Source of the DNA: Eucalyptus grandis
Taxonomy: Eukaryota; Streptophyta; Magnoliopsida; Myrtales; Myrtaceae
Direction of reading: 5' to 3'
Assembly: GCF_016545825.1 (NCBI RefSeq)
Contig: NC_052615.1
Span: forward strand, 15,678,520 to 15,742,519
DNA: 64,000 bases
Both the position numbers and the translations under genes were made by a program. The number at the start of each line of letters is the position of its first letter. Within the stretch, counting starts at the first letter, position 1. The notes under the pieces were generated by a model that was not told the origin of the DNA, ran no database searches, and was given only the letters and a program-made list of their open reading frames with translations. Below are positions 22,885 to 35,529 of the stretch, piece after piece.

Positions 22885-24194
22885 CCCATGTTGTAGCCTT
22901 ACCACTGAATACAAAGAACAAGTCCCACTTATTCATCATAATAGCCGCACGCGCGCGCACAGGAAAAGATAGAGAAGATGCCAATGACGCTTCTTCTACT
23001 TCTTTGCACTTTCAGCTTTTTCACCATCAATCCTGCTGAATCCACCCTCACCATAAGCAAACATCACTGCTCAAACTCCAGCACCTTCGCTCCCAAAAGC
23101 ACCTACCCAGCAGACCTCAGACGTGTTCTTCATGATCTCGTCTCCAATGCAATTTCCGACCGCAATGAAGGATTCTTCTTCACATCGACCAAGGCCGTCT
23201 ACGGCAGCTTTATGTGCAGAGGCGATGTCTTGAAGGAAGAGTGTGAAGAATGCATCAAGAAGGGGAGCGTCGAGATAACCGGCCTGTGCCAGTTGACCAA
23301 AGTCTCTATCCTGTGCTACGATCAGTGCATGTTGCGCTACGCTGATGCGAATTTCTCCTCAACTGTGGAGATGGAACCTCTGTTGGACGATTACAATGGA
23401 GAGAACACAGAAAAGCCACATGAACTCGTGAAGCTACTGAACAAGACCATGAATTCCGCGGCAACAGAGGCTGCTCAGCATTCTCCTTGGATGTATGGCC
23501 ATCGAGAGGCCAAGTTCACTCCGGGAAAAAGTTGTACACGTTCGCACAGTGTGTGTGTTATCTTTCCAAGAACGATTGTCGGGAGTGCCTTCGCAATGCA
23601 ACATCGAACCTCTTAAGCCTCCAAAAGGGGAAAATCGGGGGCAGAGTGTTGCTTCCGAGTTGCTTTGTCCGGTCCGAGATTTACCAGTTTTATTGGAGCA
23701 GCTCAAAAGGTGAGGTAGCCCCTCGTATTTTATCTTTCAAAAGTCCATCATCATGCTTGTTACTCCTTCTAAGATCACAATGGAATTCACGTTGTTGGCT
23801 TAAGCTGTGTTTTCGCTCTTCAAGATGTTGTTACTGCTTTTCTGCCAGCAAAAGAATTCTTTTCCTTTCAATTCGGCTACAATTAAAAGCTTTACGGTTA
23901 GATCACTCACAGCTCCTTTCAGTTAAGTACAGCCAATTTGACTGTCTGAAACAGCTTTCGAATGGAGTTGGGGAATATCTCGTTCTTATGTAAGTGCTGG
24001 AAGATGAGATTTCATGAGTAGAAGGAGCCATACTTTCATGTATGTCAATGATACTAATAACTCTGACTACAAATGCAGGGAAAGTGCCCTTTCTGTTGAA
24101 AATATCAGCTGCAATCCCCGCCGCAACTGTAGGATTGACCCTAATTATTTACATGATAGCTCGGCATTTACTAAGAGGGAGAAGAAGAAGAGTT

Positions 24195-24199
24195 GTAAG
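24195..24199. repeat. Left target-site duplication GTAAG of the copia element
   Basis: GTAAG precedes the element and recurs at 29625-29629. Removing the element and one copy gives GTTGTAAGAAGGGACA, collinear with GTTCTAAGAAGGGACA in CRK copy 2 (about 53534). Confidence 0.85.
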
Positions 24200-24882
24200 T
24201 GATGGGAGAACAGTAACAATTCGAATAATATCGAATCAACGCAGCGGAATAAAATAATCTCCCCTCTTGTATAAACCTAATAGGAATTGATATAGTAGAG
24301 TAAAATAAATACTAAGCACGCGAACACAAGACAATTTTTTACATGGAAAACCTCCTCGATGTGAGGAGACCAAAAACCACGGGATCAGAGTCTACCCGAA
24401 AATCTTCACTATCAACAAAATTGTTCTTCTCTAGCAAATACTAGAGGTACATAGTAGCAAACACCTCAAGAACATAATTTTTGGTAATACCCATAAACTT
24501 CACAAGAGATCAAGGATAATAAATCTGACCAAAAAACGCGGGTTTTGATCAATCCATGAAAAACCTAATGTAGGGAGCTTCAAACGAAAATCAAACCGTT
24601 CAGATTCGATAAAATTGCGCCACGAACATGCTGACAAAATTTCAGCTCAATCGGACCACGAATCGACCTCCAACGCTAGCTTGATGTAAATTAGATATTG
24701 CCCAAAACCCCAGATTTTCTGTTTTCTCTTTTTCTCTTTTTACTGTTTCCTTTTTTGCAGCTACCTTTTTATATAGATAGTGAGAAACCTATTTCCTCAT
24801 ATAACTTATTATATGGGCTCAAGCCCTTTTTGGGCTTGCAACTCATTGGGCCTTCTCCACATAGGAGTGAACCCAGCTAACA
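24200..24882 (-). mobile_element. 3' LTR of the antisense copia element
   Basis: This 683-bp LTR runs from TGATGGGAG to CAGCTAACA on the plus strand. It matches 28952-29624 closely. On the minus strand the polypurine tract directly before it is GAGGGAGAGATT (24883-24894). Confidence 0.85.
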
Positions 24883-24892
24883 AATCTCTCCC

Positions 24893-27800
24893 TCACGACA
24901 ATGTGGAGGGATTCACCATCCTTGCTATCAAATGGCAATGTTCAAGCTTCTCTCTTGGTAGAGTCTTCGTCATCATATCAGAGCCATTATGATTTGTATG
25001 AATTTTCTCAAGTTCCAACAACTTTTCATCTAGAACATCTCTTGTCCAATGATATCTAACATCAATATGTTTTGAACTAGAATGAAAATATGAATTCTTA
25101 CCAAGATGAATTGCGCTTTGATTATCACAAAATAGCACATACCTCTTTTGTTATAACCCAAGTTCTTCTAAGAACTTCTTCATCCATAGCATCTCTTTAC
25201 TAGCTTTAGTCACTACAATAAATTCAGCTTTGCTTGTTAAAAGTGCAACACACTTCTGCAATCTTGACTTTCATGACACAGCTCCACCCGTAAAAGAAAT
25301 CAAATAACCAGAAGTAGATTTACGAGTATCAATATCTCCTGCCAAGTCGGAATCTGTGTATCCAACTAACTCAATTTTCCCGGTCCTGAAATTGAGTTTC
25401 AAATTTGAAGTTCCCCGAAGATACCTCATAATCCACTTCACTGCATTCTAGTACTCTCTACTTGGATTTGACAAATAGTGACTAACAACGCCAACTGCGT
25501 GCGCCAAGTCTGGGCGTGTAGATACCATCGCATACATTAAGCTTCCTACAGCCGAAGCATATGGAACACTTTCCATATCTTTATTTTCTTTATCAATTGT
25601 AGGACTTTGCATCATATTTAACTTAAAGTGGGCAGCAAGAGGAGTACTAACCACTTTAGCCTTGTCCATGTAAAATTTCTAAAGGATCTTCTCGATATAT
25701 TTCTCTTGTGACAAAAATAACTTCTTAGCATCTCTGTCTCGGAAAATTCTAATGCCAAGAATCTGCTTCACCGAGCCCAAGTCTTTCATGGCAAAAGACT
25801 TGCTCAACTGTTTCTTTAATAACTCAATTCTTGAAGCATTCCTGCCAACAATCAACATATTATCAACATAAAGCAAGAGAATAATAAAGTCATCATCAGA
25901 AAATTTTTGGACAAATACACAGTTATCCGAGGAAGTCTTCTTATAGCTCTGTTCTGTCATAACTGACACAAATTTCTTATACCACTGCATTGGTGCTTGT
26001 TTTAGGCCATAGAGACTTTTCTTCAATTTGCACACATAATCCTCTTTCCCTTTCACTTTAAAATCTTCAGGTTGTTCCATGTATATCTCTTCCTCCAAGT
26101 CACCATGTAGGAATGCTGTTTTAACATCCACTTGCTCAATTTCCAAATCTAGACTAGCTGCCAAGCCTAGTACCACACGGATAGAAGACATTTTCACTAC
26201 CGGAGAAAATATATCATCAAAATCAATACCCTTTCTCTGATCGAATCCCTTAACAACCAATCTAGCTTTGTACCGTGGTTGTAAAGTATGTTCATCTTGC
26301 TTCAACCTATATACCCACTTGTTCTTCAAAGCTCTTTTACCTTTAGGTAACTTCACCAATTCAAAAGTATGATTATCATAAAGTGATTGCATCTAATCTC
26401 GCATAGCATCGAACCAATTGCTTTTGTAGTCATCTTCTATTGCTTCTGCATAGCATTCCAGTTCACCTATATCAATCAATAATACATACTCATCTTCAGA
26501 ATACCTGGTGGAAGGTCGTCGGTCTCTAACGGATCTCTGGACTGGAACATCCAGTGGAACATCTAACTGAGCCTCTAGTTCAGGAATCGTATTATCTATT
26601 TCAACATGTTCAGGAACATGTACGTTATTTGGAACATTGACTTCCTGCTGCTCTTCATCAACCTATGTAGGAATATTTGTAAGAGGAACTTGATCTAAAT
26701 CAACAAGATTATCACTAACCTGTGGTGTTGAAATCATCTCTGATTTCTCAATATCCTCTATTGTTTAATCTTCCATAAACACAATGTCTTTGCTTCTTAT
26801 AATTTTCTTTTCAAGTGGATCATAAAATTTGTAGCCAAGCATATCTTGTCCATAACCAATAAATATGCACTGTTGTGTTTTCACATCAAGTTTAGACCTC
26901 TCATCTTTGGGAATATGCACAAATGCTTTGCACCCAAAGACACGCAAATAATCATAAGAAACTTCTTTGCCTGTCTAAACTTTATTAGGAACATCAAACT
27001 CTAAAGGAACACATGGAGTAAGATTTAATACATGCACAACTGTATTTAAAGCCTCACCCCAAAAGGATCCAGGTAGTTTTGACTGTGAAAGCAAGCATCT
27101 TACCCTTTCAACCAATGTTCTATTCATTCTCTTAGCTAAGCCATTTAACTGAGGTGTCTTGGGAGGTGTCTTTTGATGTCGAATACCATGTTGTCTGCAG
27201 TATTCATCAAAAGGTCCAATATACTCTCCCCCGTTATTAGTTCTGATGCATTTCAATTTCTTTCCAGTCTGTCTCTCAACTGAAGCTTGAAATTGCTTAA
27301 AAGCATCTAACACTTGATTTTTAGTTTTGAAGGTATAAATCCAAATTTTCCTTGAAAAATCATCTATGAAGGTAACAAAATAAAAAGAGTCACCAAGTGA
27401 TTTTGTTTTCATAGGACCCAAAACATCGAATGCACTAAATCCAAGATACGACTTTCTTGAAGGAGGGAAGTTTTTAAATGCAACTCGTTCCGTTTTCCTG
27501 CTAAATAGTGAGCACACTTCTTTAGTGCTGAACTTTTCAATCCTGAAAGGAGCTTCTTCTTGGCCAATATTGACAAACCCTTCTCACTAATGTGACTGAG
27601 CCTCTTATGCCACAATTCAGCTGCATCTTCGCTATCTACTGCATTAATTTTGTCTGTAGACAACTTTGCCTGCATAATGTATAATGAAGAATATTTTTCA
27701 CCTCTAGCCACAACAAGAGAACCTTTGGTGAGCTTCCATTGACCATTACTAAAGGTGTTGCAATACCCCTCATCATTCAACTTGCCTGTAGAAATCAAAT

Positions 27801-27995
27801 TCAAGCGGATATCAGGTATATGTTTAACATTATTCAATATTAACTTTATGCCATTGCTGGTTTCTAGGCACACATCATCGATGCCTACAACTTGAGCTAG
27901 TCCATTGTTTCCTATCTTCACAGATCCGAAATCACCTGACTTGTATGATGTAAAGAAATCCCTACGAGACATAGCATGAACGGATGCACCACTAT
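24893..27995 (-). pseudogene. copia pol: protease, integrase, RT, RNase H
   Basis: Read on the minus strand, the order is protease-integrase-RT-RNase H, as in Ty1/copia, with Tnt1/Tork-like wording. The protease has DSGASVHAMS, with a TAG just upstream. The GAG-pre-integrase zinc finger (WHKRLSH ... KCAHYLAG) has lost one cysteine to Tyr. The integrase has FDVLGP, but TNNGGEY has Asn for the second catalytic Asp and GLAKRMNRT has Lys for the catalytic Glu. RT (25679-26392) has VDVKTAFLHGDL and YVDN in place of YVDD. RNase H ends the polyprotein at 24893 (MLFCDNQSAIHLGKN). There are also stops at about 26393, 26762 and 25679, plus frameshifts. It is dead in cis. Confidence 0.85.
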
Positions 27996-28149
27996 CAATT
28001 ACCTAACTAGTCTCATGAGATACAAAATTCACCACATCACCATAAAAAATAGTGAGAAAGTCTTTTTTAAGTGCAGTGACAAGATTGTCATCACTATCAT
28101 TATCACTTATCTTCTCTTTACCTTTCTCCTTTTGTTTCTCCCTTTTTAA

Positions 28150-28897
28150 CTAGCGACAAAACCTTTGAATATGTCCCTTCTGATGACAATAATGGCATTC
28201 AACATTAGCAAATTTATTATATTTACCTCTACTTTTATCTCGACTTTTATCGCTATTTCTCGGACCTCGAAACTCATTTCTCCCCCTTTTCTCAACAACC
28301 AAGGCATCCGAATGTGAAGAGGACGATCCTTGTGTCTTCCTTCTCATCTTTTCATTCAAAATACTACTCTTCACCAAATTCATGGTAATTGTACCATCTG
28401 GGGCAGAATTAGACAAAGATGTTTGGAACGTTTCCCATGAGTCCGGCAAAGTACCAAGCAACCATAGTGCTTGTATCTCATCATCAAACTTGATTCCCAT
28501 TGTAGCCAAGTGATTTATAATTCCTTGAAAAGAATTTAAATGATCAGTTAAATGAGTACCATCATGATATCTCAAAGCCATCATCTGTTTGATCAAAAAT
28601 AACTTATTATTCCCAGTATTTCGAGCATATAACTGTTCGAGCTTATCCCATAAACTGTATGCATGTGTTTCCTCAATAATATGGTTCAAAACATTATCAT
28701 CTACCCACCGCCCTGATATAACCACAAACTTGACGATGAAATATAGACCATTTAACATCAGTTTTATCCTCTGGTTTCTCTTCAGCAAATACAGGCAAAT
28801 AAAAATCTTTCACATATAAAAGATCTTCCATCTTCCCTTTCCAAATATGATAATTCAAACCATTCAGTGTAACCATTCTACTCGTATTCGTTTCCAT
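28150..28897 (-). pseudogene. copia gag with CCHC zinc knuckle
   Basis: The ATG at 28897 on the minus strand starts [20 protein letters not shown], a typical copia gag N-terminus. A frameshift near 28715 moves the rest to another frame, which includes NHIIEETHAYSLWDKLEQLY, LPDSWETF and the zinc knuckle CHYCHQKGHIQRFC (about 28190-28150). The protein would bind and package the element RNA. Confidence 0.85.
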
Positions 28898-28936
28898 TGT
28901 TTAACCCAAGGCAGAAAAATCAAGTAATAACCTGTT

Positions 28937-28948
28937 GCTCTGATATCA
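28937..28948 (-). promoter_or_regulatory. Primer binding site of the copia element
   Basis: On the minus strand TGATATCAGAGC lies three bases inside the 5' LTR. It is one base from the initiator tRNA-Met complement TGGTATCAGAGC. Confidence 0.75.
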
Positions 28949-28951
28949 CTC

Positions 28952-29624
28952 AGATGGGAGAACGGTAACAATTCGAATAATATCGAATCAACGCAACAGA
29001 ATAAAATAATCTCCCATTTTGTGTAAACCTAATAGAATCGATATAGTAGAGTAAAATAAATACCAAGCACACGAACACAAGACGATTTTTTACGTGGAAA
29101 ACCTCATCGATGTGAGGAGATCAAAAACCACGAGACCGGAGTCCACCCGAAAATCTTCACTATCAACAAAATTGTTCTTCTCTAGCAAATACTAGAGGTA
29201 CGTAGCAGCAAACACCTCAAGAACATAATTCTTGGTAATACCCATAAACTTCACAAGAGATCAAGGATAAATCGACAAAAAATGCAGGTTTTGATCAATC
29301 CACGAAAAACCTGATGTAGGGAGCTTCAAACGAAAATCAAACCGTTTAGATTCGATAAAATTGTGCCATGAACATGTTGACAAAATTTCAGCTCAATCGA
29401 ACCATGAATCAACCTCCGACGCCAGCTTGATGTAAATCGAATCGCCCAAAACTCAGATTTTCTGCTTTCTCTTTTCTCTTATTCTTTGTTTCCTTTTCTG
29501 CGGCTACCTCTTTATATAGATAGTGAGAAACCCTATTTCCTCATATAACTTATTATATGGGCTCAAGCCCTTTTTGGGCTTGCAACTCGTGGGTCTCCTC
29601 CACATAGGAGTGAAACTAGCTAAC
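28952..29624 (-). mobile_element. 5' LTR of the antisense copia element
   Basis: This 673-bp copy of 24200-24882 is followed on the plus strand by the duplicated target GTAAG. The LTRs are similar but carry scattered differences and small indels, so the insertion is not recent. The terminal A of the plus-strand end is missing (TAAC in place of TAACA). Confidence 0.85.
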
Positions 29625-31802
29625 GTAAGAAGGGACATCGAAAGTTCCATAGAAGAATATCCGATTGGTAACTTGACGAAACAATGCTATGGCATGCGTA
29701 CCATTTATTGATTTCATTTCACTGGAGTCTAAAAATAACTGAACTATTTAACTGCCAATTAGGAGGCAAATTTTTGAACTCCACTCCCTACAATTTGATC
29801 TGCCAACAATAGAAGCCGCCAAAAATGAGTTCTCGAACAACAACAAGTTAGGGGAAGGTGGATTTGGTCCAGTTTACAAGGTAATTAAGATGTTCAATCA
29901 TATCATTCAGCTTTTGACTCATCAAGAATGTGGTACTCGCTAATATAATAGTGTGGTTTATAGTGAAGCCTCTCGAAGCACCAGGGCATTTTTCTCATTC
30001 ACATTAGTTAGATAGGAAAAACTTTGAGATTATGCATCTAGTTCTCCTATTTTGATGCCCAATTGCATATAAGTAATAACCAGATGTATAACAAAATGAA
30101 GAAACATTAAGATGTGTTTGTTTTGGGCAAATTTGTTTTATGTCAATTCTGTTCAGGGTACACTACCTGGTGGTCAAGAAATTGCGGCAAAGAGGCTATC
30201 TAGGAGCTCTGGACAAGGAGTGGAGGAATTCAAGACCGAGGTTGAACTAGTAGCCAAACTTCAACACAAAAACCTAGTGAGGCTTCTGGGATTCTCCATG
30301 GAAAGCAACGAAACAATAGTGGTCTATGAATATGTGCCCAAAGGGAGCCTCGATCGCTTGTTATTTGGTTTGCCTCTCTTTTATCTCCTTTTCACCAAGT
30401 TAACACACCAGCATTTCAGTCTAAATGATATATTTCACTCAGAGAAAATGAGAAGTAAATATTATTCAAGCTAAATGAAGACAAACCAGAAATATTAGAG
30501 ATAGTAGGATGACGCAATACAAATAGATATCCTGCTATTATTTTGCTTAGTTTTCTCCATCACTTCATTTCCACATTCATGAAAGGAACTTTAAAGATAG
30601 AACACTAGTGAAGAAGTAGATCGGGAAGAAGAATTACATGGTAATGAGAACACGGATCCAAAGTCGATGAAAGCAACTATATGTGATGATCTGGGCATGT
30701 GTATTATGCCAGTATGAGTTGATGCAACTTACAAATTAATTTTTTTAACTGATGCATAGATCCTGAGCTCAGTAGACAACTAAATTGGTCAACACGTTAT
30801 AAGATCATGGTAGGGGTGGCGCGTGGACTGTTATACCTTCATGAAGATTCTCGGTTTCGAATAATCCATCATGATCTCAAAGCCAACAACATTCTACTAG
30901 ATGCTGACATGAATGCAAAAATCTCAGATTTTGGGATAGCCCAAATCTTCAATACTAATCAGACTCAAGCAAGCGTTAATAAAATTGTTGGAACATAGTA
31001 AGTTCAACATTGGCAAATTTGACTTCTTATTGTGGATGAACAGTGTGGCATTAGCATTGAACTTGGAGCATTTTCTTGACATGCAACAAAAGTAGATTAG
31101 TCCTAATTTGTTTCAGACAATTCATATCCATAATTAAATACTCTCATTTCTCTATTGACATATTGTGCTCAAGGTAGTGGCTACATGTCTCCTGAGTATC
31201 TGATGTTTGGACACTTCTCTGTAAAATCCGACGTCTTCAGTTACGGTGTGTTAATGTTGGAGATCATAATTGGCAAAAAAAAAAAAAAAAAAAAAACAGC
31301 CAATTTTACGCATTGGATTGCGATGAGGACCTACTAGGCTATGTGAGTATTTGAATAAAGTCCTTTCTTTGGGCTGACGTCACCTTCAATAGAAGTACAG
31401 TAGTAGTTTGAACAGAAATTACTAATATAACTATTCTTTTAGGTTTGGAAGCACTGGAACAACATAATGCCAACAGAAGTAGTGGACCCAGCTTTACGAA
31501 GTGCTTATTCTGTGAACGAAGTTATCAGATGCATGCACATTGGGTTGCTCTGTGTGCAAGACGACATGGAAGACTGACCTACCATGGATTTGGTTATTCT
31601 TATGTTAACCAGTGATTCTATTAGCATCCCGGTGCCTCAAAGACCTTCATTCTTCTTTCCTGATAAAAAGTACAAATAGGAACTTGTGTTCTGGACTCAG
31701 GTCAATCTAATAGCAAAATGGACCAGTCCATTAGTGAGATAACTTTGCCGTGTTCTCCAACCGAGTGATCTTGCTGATCCGGGTCCACAAGAGCCAAGAT
31801 TT

Positions 31803-32172
31803 TGAGGCCATCATTTAGAACGCATTATTGTTTAGATTTCATCTAATAAATCGTGTGTACGCTTCATAGTTTATAAGTATTGTCACATCTCCATAGTCAG
31901 GATTCTGTCAGGGGATAGGAGTAGTGGATACCTTTGATGTAAAGTGGATAACACTTTTGCAAATGCCGTCGGTGTTGGTAGCAAATAAAATTTTTTGCAG
32001 GACAACCTGTGAACTTTGATATTTATCCCCCATACTGAATCCGTCGTCATTTGGTCAAAAGTCACCAACCTGTGAATTTATGAGAAGTCACTAGCTTTTG
32101 CACATCGTGGATTAGCCTGTTGAAATTGGTCAACATTTCTCAAGAAGTCTGCCTAAAACTATTGGTTGCTAA
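31803..32172. other. 3' flank of CRK copy 1
   Basis: Collinear with 55720-56095 downstream of CRK copy 2 (for example TTTAGA...CATTGTTTAGATT and ACTTTTGCAAAT). No gene. The last bases GCTAA (32168-32172) are the target site of gypsy element II. Confidence 0.65.
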
Positions 32173-34222
32173 TGTAACATTAGGCTAGTGGGCCCTAAAA
32201 GAAGAAACATAAAAAGAAGTTTTAAAGGCCCCAAAAGAAGAAATGGAAAAAGAAGTCGAAAAGTTAATAACGCAAGAAAAAAAAGAGAAAAAGAAAAAGC
32301 AGATGGGAGAGGGCTCAGCTAAATAGAAGCTGAGAGTTTCCTCGACCAAAAAGAAAATAAAGAGAAGAAGAAGAAGAAGAAGAAGAAGAAGAGGAGGAAG
32401 AGAAAGGGGAAGAAAGGAAAGGAGTTTTGGCACGTGCATGCCTTGGATGCCTCGCCAAGCCGACTCGACTCCATAACGCAGCACCCGGTAAGAGATCAAG
32501 CCCCTCGTTCGTCCAATTGAAGTAATTTTTTAATTTGAGACTCAAATTCAGAATTTTTGGAAAATCGAGCGGCGAAGTCCGATTTTGGAGTCGTTGAGCT
32601 GCGTATTTTTGTAGGAATGGTAGTTTAGGGTGTTGTGGAGCCGTGGTATATTACGGATTATGATTTAAGCTTATGGTTTGTCCGAAACAAAATTTTAAAG
32701 TTTCCCGTGCGCAGTGAACAGTATGCATCCAGCAGCTTTGGGCCGTATTTTGTCATTTTTCGGCTTGATTTGTGGGCAGCCAATTTGGGATTCTTGTAAT
32801 ATGTGTCAAGGGCTCTCTATTGACTATAAATACATTCGGATTGGGGTTTGAAAGAGAGAGTTAAGGCTCGATCAAGTTTTGCGCTTAAACTTCATGTTGC
32901 GAATGGCTTGAACAATCGCTTTGGTTATGCGACTTGTTAGCGCGCAGAAGTCTTTTTGTTAGAGTTAAAGTGTAACTTAGTTATTTTGTAGTCGAGATAG
33001 AATTTTATTAGATTTTAACATTATTCTTCGATTATTTGATAGGGCATTGAGTTCAACGATACAAGTATCGTCTATCGTTTGGTCGTAGACGACAAGGTGA
33101 GTGGTACTATATCTTATTTGGTTTTATAAAATCATGTCTTGAAGTATGTATGTATATATATTGAATCAAGAAGAGCATTTTTATTGCATCAAAGCTAGAT
33201 CGAGCAATTGTTACTCCGTGGTTGATTGTGAATGTTTGAAAAACATGTTATACAAGGTTTGTGGAGAAACGTATATGAAATTGCTTTGCAATTGATTTAT
33301 GGAAAAGTTTATGATGATTTGAGAAACAAATATGAAATGGATGATGGGCTATGTTGCAAAATATTATTTGTTTGGTTTAATATAGTGATTTCTGGATTGG
33401 ATTTCTGGTATTGGAGAATGGTTATTTATGCTTAATATGACTGTGAACCTAGTGAGGGGTTTTTGGGGTATGCATACCAGGTTTAGGATATCCTTCTAGG
33501 CCCAACCACCGGCTTTGTAGGTAAAGACCTTGCTAAGGGAGAATCTTGGCCGCCTTGTCACAAGGCATTGTGTCGTGACTATGGTTAGTTATTGAGCAAA
33601 AGATTGATAAATGGATAGACCATTGATATGTGTTTTTGATGGAGATTATTCAATGGATTCGACCATTAATACTTGACTTTTGATGGCGATTCAAATGAGT
33701 TTTCCATATTATTATAAATCTTTGATGATAAGAAATAACTCTTATAAGATTCAATACGTTTTTTATATATTGAGTTGGCGTTATGAAGTTTGGTATTACT
33801 TTGTATACATACATAGTGGTTGTTCGATCCGCTTAGAAGATATGTACTACTCACTGAGCTGTGGTTGCTCATCCCATTCCTCCTTTGATATTTTTAGGTT
33901 CCTCAGCTAGCGGCGAATAGTGCAAGTGCGCCATCATGGGAAACTTTTGGAGAGTTCTATTTTGTTTTTTTTTGTTTTTTTATTTATGGTTTAAGGAAGT
34001 GGTGCAAATGATCCTTACTAGTGATTGGATCATCTGAGTATTAAACATATATCTCTTTTCTCTTTTTGGTGGATTATAGAAACTCGATGTTGCAACCAAT
34101 TTGAAGGTTTATTTGATATTTATATATAAGTTAATATCAGTTTGTTAGTTGTGTTTGAGGCTCGTCCTTTGTAAAGAAGGATGGCTGTGTCATCCCCATT
34201 CTTTGTAGTTTGGGGTGTGACA
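32173..34222 (+). mobile_element. 5' LTR of gypsy element II (2050 bp)
   Basis: It starts TGTAACATTAGGCTAG and ends GGGGTGTGACA. It has the same architecture as 39002-41028, with a GAA microsatellite near its start (32363-32392). GCTAA precedes it. ORFs at 33232-33435 and 33666-33910 recur as different breaks in the other LTR and are not genes. Confidence 0.9.
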
Positions 34223-34227
34223 TATTT

Positions 34228-34240
34228 TGGTATCGTAGCC
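34228..34240 (+). promoter_or_regulatory. Primer binding site of gypsy II
   Basis: TGGTATCGTAGCC lies six bases after the LTR. It matches the initiator tRNA-Met complement TGGTATCAGAGCC at all but two positions. Confidence 0.75.
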
Positions 34241-34356
34241 TAAGTTTTGATCTTTTGTGTGTAGTTATGGGACGTATTGAGGTTGTGTGATAGATTTTAT
34301 TTTGCGTTAGTCCTCTAGATTCTAAGATGTAGTTTCATTCTTGGATTCAGGTGGTC

Positions 34357-35490
34357 ATGAGTACCGACTCTGAGATACTTGCCTCGCTTCGTAGGAGTCA
34401 CAAAGGCAAATAAGTCGCTACCCCTGAGGCTAGAGACATGCCTCAAGCTTCTCGAGGTGCGTCTTTGAGAAGGAGACTTGAGGACCACTATGATAGGAGT
34501 CCTGACTTGCGCGAAGTCAGAGAAGAGGATCAAGAGCCAACCCGTTCAACTGAATTTGAACAAGCAATGATCCATTGGTATCGCCAAACAAAGGAATTAA
34601 CTTGGAGATGGAGCGACGGTTCTGGCACTTTTGCCCATTTTAGAAAGGCGAAACCACCCACTTTTGATGGGAAAACTGATCCTCATGTGGCTGAGTGTTG
34701 GATTAAAAAGATTGATGGGACTTTGAAGTTGAAGAGGTTCCTGAGGATCGGAAAGTTAAATTTGCCACCCAATACCTGGAAGGTGAAGCAGAGTTTTGGT
34801 GGGATGGAATGAAGCCAAGTCTTGGAGGTAGGGATGTTATTATATCCCGGGAGGACTTTAAAAGGCATTCAATGCTCAATTCTTCCCAAAGTTATTCCTG
34901 GCAAAGATGAAGGGTGACTTTGTACATGTATCTTAGGGTGACTCCCACGCTTTGGAGTATTCAGTCCGCTTTAATCGCTGAGTAGATTTGTAGAGCACTT
35001 GGTAGCAAATGAGGAAGGTAAGGCCGACCATTTCCTAGGAGGGCTCCGACCTAAGATTAATTCCGCACTTGCACCTTTCGTATTAACAACTTATAAGGAT
35101 GTGCTAGAACGAGCAATCAAGGTGGAACAAAGCATTCTGGAGCATGGCACATAAAGAGCACCTCAACCCAAAAGGTTTAAGCCAACAAATGTGCAAGGTA
35201 GCCATACTGATGGTAGTGGAAGACGAAGAGGCTTCAGCCCGGCCAGATGTTCGTAAATCCAGTAATCGTGGCCCCGTAATACATGTGGAAATTATCATCA
35301 CGGTGAGTGTCATTGGAAAACCGGAGTATGCTTCTCATGTGGGAAAGTGGGACACATGTTGCGAGATTGTCCTACATGAAGGAATCCTCTTATTGGCAAT
35401 AGATTATGTAATCTATGTGGGCGACAAGGGCACCTAGCACACCAGTGTTTCAGGCGGAGGAATACCCCTTTCGTTGGTAGACCCTAAGAG
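34357..35490 (+). pseudogene. gypsy II gag with two zinc knuckles, broken
   Basis: The ATG at 34357 (MSTDSEILASLRRSHKGK) meets TAA at 34411 and continues in the same frame to a frameshift near 34745. The capsid motif PPTFDGKTDPHVAECW is clear. Two CCHC knuckles follow in different frames: CFSCGKVGHMLRDC (about 35329-35370) and CNLCGRQGHLAHQC (about 35409-35452). A TGA lies between them. Two intact knuckle sequences suggest the domain was under selection until fairly recently. The product would have formed the particle. Confidence 0.8.
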
Positions 35491-35529
35491 AACCAACAAA
35501 GGCAAAGTACAAGTGGAAAAGTTTTTGCA

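Larger units (their letters stand above)
22978..31800 (+). pseudogene. Cysteine-rich receptor-like kinase (CRK), copy 1, broken
   Basis: Exon 1 (22978-23709) gives a signal peptide (MPMTLLLLLCTFSFF), a first DUF26 (CRGDVLKEECEEC, the C-X8-C-X2-C pattern) and a second (CVCYLSKNDCREC, then GGRVLLPSC). The second is in a different frame after a net one-base loss near 23523. Exon 2 (from 24079) holds one membrane helix (PAATVGLTLIIYMIA) and is split by a copia element at 24200-29624. Kinase exons are about 29763-29880 ([12 protein letters not shown]), 30157-30367 (AAKRL lysine), 30760-30997 (HHDLK replaces HRDLK; DFG present), 31178-31342 and 31443 onward. Exon 6 has a 22-A run; exon 7 has TGA at 31575 replacing Arg and a second stop near 31677. 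CRKs are plasma-membrane Ser/Thr kinases of stress and immune signalling. This copy cannot encode one. Confidence 0.85.

Noticed and set aside
32185..32545. ORFs rich in Leu and Ser on the minus strand
   Set aside because: They are translations of the GAA microsatellite in the gypsy II LTR and recur at 38890-39477.
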